64,000 bases of DNA, taken from Ananas comosus. Taxonomy: Eukaryota; Streptophyta; Magnoliopsida; Poales; Bromeliaceae. Under the pieces are notes generated by a model. That model worked only from the letters and a program-made list of their open reading frames with translations, had not been told where the DNA came from and did not search any database. The stretch spans positions 6,239,228 to 6,303,227 of the forward strand of contig NC_033632.1 in assembly GCF_001540865.1 (NCBI RefSeq), written 5' to 3'. Made by a program: the position numbers and the translations under genes. Positions 57,852-64,000 of this stretch are shown in pieces (within the stretch, counting starts at the first letter, position 1; every line of letters starts with the position of its first letter).

Positions 57852-57921
<70 letters not shown>

Positions 57922-58573
57922 TTGGGCTAGAATACTATTAATAGTATTTGTTTTTTTTTTTTACTATCAAGTTTTTAGCCTTTGTGTCGGATTGTTGGTG
58001 CTAACCATTAATCTCAAAAGCTCGAGCTGTTAAAAATACATAACCAATTCACTTAAAGCATACGGATAAATCCCACCCCTTGTAATATACTAGCGTAGTA
58101 ACCCAATCAATGCGACGAATAGATAATTGAAGAAAATATATAAAATATCGATAAAAAAAAGAAAACAACAATAAAAAATTGTGATGATAAGGGGTGGGAT
58201 TTTTCTTGTCGTTCACTCTGTTAATATTTCGTTAAATTATATACAAAAAACTTCAGATATTCCACCTAGATTTATCGAATATTTACTTTAGTACTCTTTA
58301 GTTTTAACTTTATCACTGATTTAATGAAAAAAAAAATTTAGTGGAATCGATAATAAAAAGATAAAAATGAAACCACCGGACACTAAATTGATACACTTTA
58401 AATCACAAGGTAATAAAGTGAGAAAGTATGAAACCACAAAGATGGTATTTGAAGTTTTTTTATATATATAATTTGAATACATTGTATTTTCTAAAACAAA
58501 AAAATAAAAATACACTGTACTTTTATTCGAATTTTAGAAAAGACTCAACCTAAACAAATTTGCTGGTCAATAC
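57482..58573. repeat. Tandem duplication, copy 2, left part
   Basis: Same order of parts as 56374-57440: GGTGAGTAGTCCATCACC, a MITE (57641-57858), microsatellites, a TRIM fragment and a decayed MITE arm. It is interrupted at 58574 by a solo LTR and resumes at 59607 with AATACTAGTTAGAGTGC. Confidence 0.88.
57641..57858. mobile_element. Short hairpin-tip MITE, copy in the duplication
   Basis: The left tip GAGCTAGAATACTTTC is diverged in the hairpin (AAAAGTACC, GTGGTGTTTTTG). The right end keeps CTCAAAAGCATC and GGTGCTTTTGAG. It is the paralogue of 56499-56743. Confidence 0.8.
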
Positions 58574-59606
58574 TGAAGGATCAAATGGCAACTAAGAGGG
58601 GGGTGAATTAGTTGACAACTAAAAACTCAAGTAAAATTAAATCCAGATAAAAATTGCACAACCAAATAAAAGAAAAAAAATCAAACTCAGATAACACAGA
58701 TGATTTATTCTGGTTCGGCCCTTCTGCCTACTCCAGCCTGGTCCTTCTTCTCCTCGAGGTACCGATTTCACTATCACTTGGCCTTTTGAATAGGGTAAGA
58801 CCAAAGCCGCTTACAATCACACAAAACTTCTTTTACAATCTCTCAAGAAGCTCACAATTACAAATCAATGAACAATTAGGACTTAGAGAATTTTTTTAAA
58901 GTTGTATACAAACAACATCCAAGCCTTCCTTTAAATACACTAGCCATCATTTCAAAAATGAAACAAAAGCATAATTAAATCATAATTGATTTTGAATTTT
59001 AACCATATTTGCAAATGTATTTGAATTAATTCCAAAATAAATTTGAATTCATACCACATTTGCAAAATTTATTTGAAATATTACTATATTGAAAAGCTCA
59101 TTTGAAATTATACCAAATTTGTAAAATCCTTTTAAATTAGTACTACAAATGAAAACTTTTTGAATTCATTCCACATTTGTAAAAGCTTTTGAAATAATAC
59201 CAAACTTGTAAAATACATTTATATCATATTTCACATTTTCAAATTCATACCATAATAAAATCATGTTTGAATTTATACCATACATAAAATCACTTTCATA
59301 CCATATTAAAATAATGGCTAATTTGACATTAAGCACAAATTAAACCCAAAAGGTGCATTGAACAACTTGACTAGGTTGACTGGCTCAAATCCGATAATTG
59401 CAAAGAAGTCCTCCAAATTATTGTAATGGCACTTGCATCCAATTTAGTACAATTTGATCTTGTCCGGGCCAATTTGAATAATTTAATTGATTCCGGTTCA
59501 GCTTGAGCCACTTTAAATTCAACTATAACCTGAAATTGCTAAGTAACAAATTAAATCCAATATTTGTTTGTTATCATCAAAATTTATTATTGGATAAAAT
59601 CCAACA
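58574..59606 (+). mobile_element. Solo LTR, 1033 bp, with 5-bp target duplication
   Basis: It starts TGAAGGATCAAATGGC and ends AAAATCCAACA (TG...CA). It is flanked by AATAC on both sides (58569-58573 and 59607-59611), and the empty site AATACTAGTT is seen in copy 1 of the duplication (57434-57443). 'gaggggggtgaatta' and 'ttctggttcggccc' are phrases I associate with plant copia LTRs. No internal domain. Confidence 0.92.
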
Positions 59607-59685
59607 AATACTAGTTAGAGTGCACATGAGAAAATCTCCAGTGATATCATATATCTACAGGTAAATGGTTGTTACTTATCAGAAG

Positions 59686-60212
59686 TGTCGGATCGTTGGC
59701 GTTAACCATTGATCCCAAAAGATCAAACCGATCAATTTACATAAAGCGTATAGATACAACGCCCACAACCTAACTAGCCTTACGCTACTTTGAATATGAC
59801 TCTGCCAAATCCAGTCTCACATCATTTCGAGCGTGACTCGGCCCAACCTGGCCTCCCGCCACAGGGTAGGATGTTAGCCCATTTAAGCCAACAATTCCCT
59901 CTCTATCATCTGCACAAATTTGCAACATACGGGAATTAAAACCCGTGATCTCTAACTCGGATACCACTTGTCGAATCATTGGTGGGCGCCGACCGTTAAT
60001 CCCAAAAGCATGATTTGTTAGAAATACGCAAGTAATTTATTTAAAATGTATAGATATAATGCCTATGAGTTTCGATTGTGACTCGGCCCAACCAGCCTCA
60101 CGCTACTTCGAACATAACTTGGCCCAACCCAGTTTCACGTCATTTCGAATGTGATTCAGCCCAACCTGACCTCTCCGTCATAGGGCAGGATAATGACCTA
60201 TTTAAGCCAACA
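59686..60212 (-). mobile_element. TRIM element, second copy
   Basis: LTRs 59686-59893 and 59969-60212 flank a 75-bp interior. The ends are TGTCG and CCAACA. On the minus strand TGGTATCCGAGTTAGAG lies two bases inside the right LTR as primer site, and an AGAGAGGGAA purine tract lies against the left LTR. Flanks AGAAG and AAAAG differ by one base, fitting a 5-bp duplication. The left LTR is shorter by a deletion. Confidence 0.87.
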
Positions 60213-60430
60213 AAAAGGACAGTCTAATGCGGACAGAAGTTCGATCTTCTGAGTGTGCCATTAAAAAAATCAAGCTTGAGCCCCTCCAGCTTCTTTGCAG
60301 TGTTATTGGTCTAGGGCTCTATGCAAAAGTTCATGAAGAAATTAAAAAGCAAGCGGAAATGTGTTGTCAGGATTTCGCCCTTGACAATAGGCCTTTTGAA
60401 ATAGACGATGCATGCATCTTTACTATTTTT
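60213..60430. other. Unassigned sequence with a short frame
   Basis: A 68-codon frame (60227-60430) reads without stops but has no recognised domain and lies between two elements. It could be part of an older repeat. Confidence 0.25.
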
Positions 60431-60432
60431 TA

Positions 60433-61572
60433 GGGTTAATTACACCAATGGTTCCTAACCTTTACACTATTTTTTCAATTTGGTTCCTAATTTTTTTTTT
60501 TGCAATCAAGTTCCTAATCTCTTGATTTCATTACAATTAAGTCATAGCCGTTAGATAGGTGTTAAAATTGACGGAAAATGCCACATTAACACCATGTCAC
60601 TGCCACGGAGGCGCCATGTCAGCGTCACGGAGGCGTCGTGTTAGCGCCACGATGGCGCTGTGTCAGCGAATTGCAAAAAAAAAAAAAAAGATTGGAAAAC
60701 AAATTGAAAAACGATGCAAAAGTTGGGGACCAATGGTGTAATTAACTCATTAAATTTATAAATTAAAAAAAATTAATTTAAGATTTAAATTTAAAATTTA
60801 AAATTTGATTTTGGATTCAAATTTAAATTGGAATTCAAATTCCAATTTTGTATTTAATTTTAAATTTTTAATTTTAAATTCAAATTCACATTTCGAATTC
60901 TAAATTCTAATTTAATTTCAAACTTCAATTTGAAATTTCAAATTCAAAATATGAATTTGAATTCAAAGTTTAAATTCAAATTTAGAATTGAAATCAAATC
61001 TTAAATTCAAATTTAAATTTTGAATTCAAATTTAAAATTTAAAATCAAAATTTTGAATATGATTTTAAATTTAAATTCAGATTTTAAATTTAAAATTCGG
61101 TTTCAAAACTTTTATTTTAAATGTAAATTGAAATATCAAAATCAAAATCAAAATCAAAATTTTAAGTTTGAATTGAAAATTTAGATTCAATTAAAAATTT
61201 AAATTTATAATTTGAATTTCAATTCAAAATTTTAATTCAGTTTTAAATTCAAATTCAAAATTCGAATTTCTCGTAAGTTTAAAATTTTAATTTTAATATT
61301 ATTTTTGAATTTAAATTTTAAATTTTAAATTTTTATTTTTAGAGACTAAAATGAAAAACGTACAAAGTTTAGGGACCTAAATTAACATGTAAAAGGATGC
61401 CAAATAGGCGCTGATGTGGCGATTCCGTTAATTTTAATAGTTTTTTTAACGGTTGGTACGTAATTATAATAAAATCAAAAAATTAGAGACTCAATTGTAA
61501 AAAAAAAAAAGGTTGGAGATTCAAGTGAAAATTAGTGCAAAGGTTGGAGACTATGGTGTAATTAATTAACCC
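60433..61572. mobile_element. Mutator-like MITE with AAATTT-rich core
   Basis: The termini are GGGTTAATTACACCA and its inverted form TGGTGTAATTAATTAACCC. Long inverted subterminal parts contain 'ggttcctaacctttacact' and 'agtgcaaaggttggagact'. CTATTTTTTA flanks both sides (60423-60432 and 61573-61582). A CCACGGAGGCGCC-rich patch (60600-60670) and a 570-bp core of AAATTTAAATTC words fill it. 1140 bp, non-coding. Confidence 0.8.
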
Positions 61573-61582
61573 CTATTTTTTA

Positions 61583-62345
61583 TCAACTCCTACTCAACGT
61601 TAAATTATCTTAATTTAAGTTGGTTTTTTAAATTTTTTTAGGAATTCATAAAATGGACAGCTCCGTTTAGCTATAGCAAAGCAAAAATAAAATTTTAATT
61701 TAATTAATGAGAATAACTTAATCAAAGAATTTAAAAATAGGAAATCACAAATATATAATTAAAAGAAAATTAGTTAGCGCTCGTCCAAATTGAAAGTAAG
61801 TGACCAAATTACCTATGAGGACGCGCGTTTTAGGTGTCTACATATGCAAAAAGTAACTCTACATTAATATTTGTCATTATGTGATTGAAACAATTTTATT
61901 TTGCTATCCTATGTATATATTCGTTTGTAGTATTGTAGAGACCTGTCATTAAGTGATAGACTAAAATATCAAAATAAATAAACCTGATATATTTTGACAA
62001 ACCATGAATACCAAATTTAGTATTTTACTAGTTTGCATTTTCACAAAACCCTCTTGTAATTTGTAAAATATATTTTTTTTTTTACTGTCCTATGATTTAT
62101 AAATTTTATCACTTTAATATATACTCTACTGAACAACAAGTCTTAATAGCGAAATGATCGAAGCCAAAACCATAGGGTAGCAAACTGAAAATGGGCTAAG
62201 CCGCTAGCTAGGAGGTTAATTAAAGTCTAAAGTTAAAATTTTTTTAAAGTTTATAATTTATTAGTTATTAATAGCATACCTTAACCACATCAGACTAGAA
62301 GAGTTGAGCTGTCGTGGCTATCACAAACCAAATGACTCACATCGC
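61583..62345. other. Intergenic AT-rich DNA
   Basis: Nothing recognisable in this stretch. Confidence 0.5.
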
Positions 62346-62347
62346 AT

Positions 62348-62396
<49 letters not shown>
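62346..62396. repeat. (GA)n microsatellite
   Basis: A GA run of about 50 bp with an ATAGA interruption near the left. Confidence 0.95.
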
Positions 62397-62398
<2 letters not shown>

Positions 62399-62603
62399 TT
62401 CAACTTCATTGCTCATTATTAATTATTTGCCTTGAAGATTCTCAAATGCAAGCAACACGTTCAAATTAAGGTGTAACTCAACTAGCACACTAATCAATTT
62501 AACAGCCACCTCTCTATGGATTTGTAATGCTCATTTTTTTTTTTGTCTAAAGAAAAAGCCAACCATTTTCATTCCTTTCTAATATTTATCTTCACTAGTT
62601 AAA

Positions 62604-62775
62604 ATTTTGTTTTTTTTTTTTTTTTGAGAAATAGGTAGTACACTACCCGCTTCGTTTATTTTATTTAGAAATAAACTTAGCTGGAAATATGAATCAATTA
62701 GGATTCGAACTTGGGTATCGGGTACCAACTACCAAGCCCTTTGTCACTTGCTCTAGGGACGGTCAGTACTAGTTA
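62604..62775 (-). mobile_element. tRNA-derived SINE
   Basis: On the minus strand it starts near CCGTCCCTAGAGCAAGTGAC, has an A-box-like TAGAGCAAGTGACAAAGGG and, about 30 bp on, a B-box-like AAGTTCGAATCC. It ends GGTAGTGTACTACC plus TATTTCTC and an A run of about 16. The 3' tail is the same as that of the LINEs in this window. Non-coding, about 170 bp. Confidence 0.75.
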
Positions 62776-62787
62776 AGAACAAAAAGT

Positions 62788-63570
62788 GTAACGATCCGAC
62801 CTGTTAGCAATAATAATTTGTTATGGCCAAACAACCGGTCCAAAATGCTTAAGTCCGGCTATTATTATTAGCGTATAAGCCTCATATATTCCAATGAATC
62901 TAATCAACCTTACAAACTCTCTATATTTGGACCCCGATGTCCTCGTCAGGTTCAAACCAGATCACAAATGCAGATTAAAATTACCAGGCGATGTGAAATC
63001 CTAGAGATGGCTCCTACGGGTTCAAAAGGTGGCTCCTAACTACCAAATCCGTTGGTGTAGCACTTTGTCCCGTATAGCACTTATCTCTCACACTTCCGGC
63101 TAGTATTCGTTTTTAATACTAATTGTAACGATCTGACCAGCTAGTAGGGATGCAAACGGGGCGGATCCGGGGCGGGAGGGTTACCCCACCTCTTGCTCCA
63201 TTTTTGTCAGGACGGCGCGGATTCGGAACGTGTTATATTTTATATTTTATTTATATTTTGCTCCCACTTACCGCCCATTCGGGGGGATCGGGGCGGGAGC
63301 GGATTTTTGACGAATCAAGACTGATTGAAGGAAGAAAAAGGTCTCTCGCCTCCCGCTCTAATTAGTTGGTGGATGGGAATGAGTTATATTTTTTCATATT
63401 TTTTATTCCCACTTATCGCCCCAGTCGGGGCGGATCGGGGTGGGAGCTCCACCAACCCGGATCCATTTGCATCCCTATTCGCTAGCAATAATAACTTGTT
63501 AAATTCAAACCACAAGCCCAAAATACTTAAGTTCAGTTAATTTTATTAGAGTGTAGGCCTCATATATTCT
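62788..63570. mobile_element. LTR-like direct repeats interrupted by a MITE
   Basis: GTAACGATCCGACC plus 'tgttagcaataataa' begins at about 62789. A second copy begins at about 63124 and is split at 63144 by a MITE, continuing at 63478 ('gctagcaataataa', 'cctcatatattctaatc'). The unit of about 334 bp looks like a gypsy or TRIM LTR; TGTAACGA is a common start of plant gypsy LTRs. No internal genes seen. Confidence 0.55.
63145..63477. mobile_element. hAT-like MITE, GC-rich, TAGGGATGCAAA ends
   Basis: It starts TAGGGATGCAAACGGGG and ends GATCCATTTGCATCCCTA. Flanks CCAGCTAG and TTCGCTAG share the last five bases. The body is rich in GGGGCGGATC words. 333 bp, inserted in the second LTR-like repeat. 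Confidence 0.7.
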
Positions 63571-63972
63571 AATCAGAATTAGTTTTTTACCAGATGTGAG
63601 GACGCTACAAAAAGACTCTCTAAACAGTTTTCAAAAGTACTTTAGAGGTCTGCTCCCTCCTATTCTGGAAAACATGGCAGAAAAATCGTGACAGAGATGT
63701 ACATCTCAAGAGCGAAGGTATTAATTTTTTTACACAGGCTATGTACAATAGTATACAAATCCTCCTATTTGTTAAATAATAGAAAATAACCGTTGTACTC
63801 TAAAATTAAGTTTAATTTTGTAAAAAACGGTGTTTAAATATTTTTATGTTTAACACTTTCTTTCACGTCTAGACTCAAGACTTTTCGTTAAGCTCATGAG
63901 GTGGACTTAAATTAAATAAAAAAAATTAATAATGTTAAGAGTCTGGAGTGATTCGAACCCATCATAATTTTC

Positions 63973-63987
63973 TATTCTGATACCATA
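63973..63987 (-). other. Primer-binding-site-like sequence at the window edge
   Basis: On the minus strand ATGGTATCAGAATAG, close to the initiator-Met primer site, with a TTCGAATCAC phrase downstream. It suggests that another LTR element or TRIM begins or ends just past the window. Confidence 0.45.
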
Positions 63988-64000
63988 TTAAATAATACGA

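Noticed and set aside
62700..62760. Possible tRNA gene (TTCGAATCC-like B box)
   Set aside because: No cloverleaf can be completed, and the unit continues into a LINE-like tail and A run, so it is called a SINE.
1..64000. CRISPR array, bacterial operon or prophage
   Set aside because: Introns, plant transposons and microsatellites show this is plant nuclear DNA. The direct repeats are LTRs, MITEs or tandem duplications.

Overview
The window looks like nuclear DNA of a flowering plant. It is AT-rich, dense in microsatellites and packed with plant transposable elements: Ty1/copia, Ty3/gypsy, TRIM, LINE, SINE, hAT, PIF/Harbinger, CACTA, Mutator-like, Helitron and MITEs. It holds one recognisable host gene with GT-AG introns. 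A commelinid monocot is a guess only; nothing seen here fixes the species. There are three N gaps (2024-2552, 22525-22549, 45434-45435) and one indel-rich block (about 22380-29050) that looks like unpolished long-read sequence.

The only host gene I can reconstruct is a WAT1-related (nodulin-21-like, EamA family) membrane transporter. It lies on the minus strand from the ATG at 33178 to the TGA at 18158-18160. All seven exons can be read with splice phases that agree, giving 1104 bp (367 codons plus stop). A TATA box sits about 80 bp upstream. Two things are odd. An in-frame TGA in exon 5 (30498-30500) falls where relatives have Trp, and the donor of intron 4 lies directly inside a (CT)n microsatellite. 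The last intron is 11.4 kb as assembled and full of palindromic MITEs, part of it a probable assembly duplication.

Layout. 1-6170: unassigned sequence, MITEs, a gap and 1.1 kb of TA/CATA-rich satellite-like DNA. 6178-8101: a probable non-autonomous Helitron. 8178-8895: a palindromic MITE and microsatellite. 9092-12957: a decayed copia element with one LTR-like region. 12958-15375: a probable Ty3/gypsy LTR with a GGACCGGTCC array. 15590-17236: MITEs and a 5'-truncated LINE. 18158-33178: the transporter gene. 33180-40000: promoter, intergenic DNA, a CACTA element nested in a Harbinger element, and a solo copia-like LTR. 40007-45760: a Mutator-like MITE, a LINE and a TRIM element. 47586-48766: a hAT element with perfect 8-bp target duplications. 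48852-53200: a LINE nested in a scrambled gypsy remnant. 53760-64000: palindromic MITEs, a 1.1-kb tandem duplication split by a solo LTR with perfect target duplications, a second TRIM, several MITEs and a SINE.

The most unusual signal is a large set of inverted-repeat MITEs, long (about 520-560 bp) and short (about 160-260 bp). Each tip carries a conserved start, then a small hairpin whose stem 'word' differs between subfamilies but matches in both hairpin arms and at both ends of the same element. A second signal is a 3'-terminal hairpin shared by a LINE and a SINE with a compensatory stem change. No operon, CRISPR array, rRNA or intact tRNA gene was seen.
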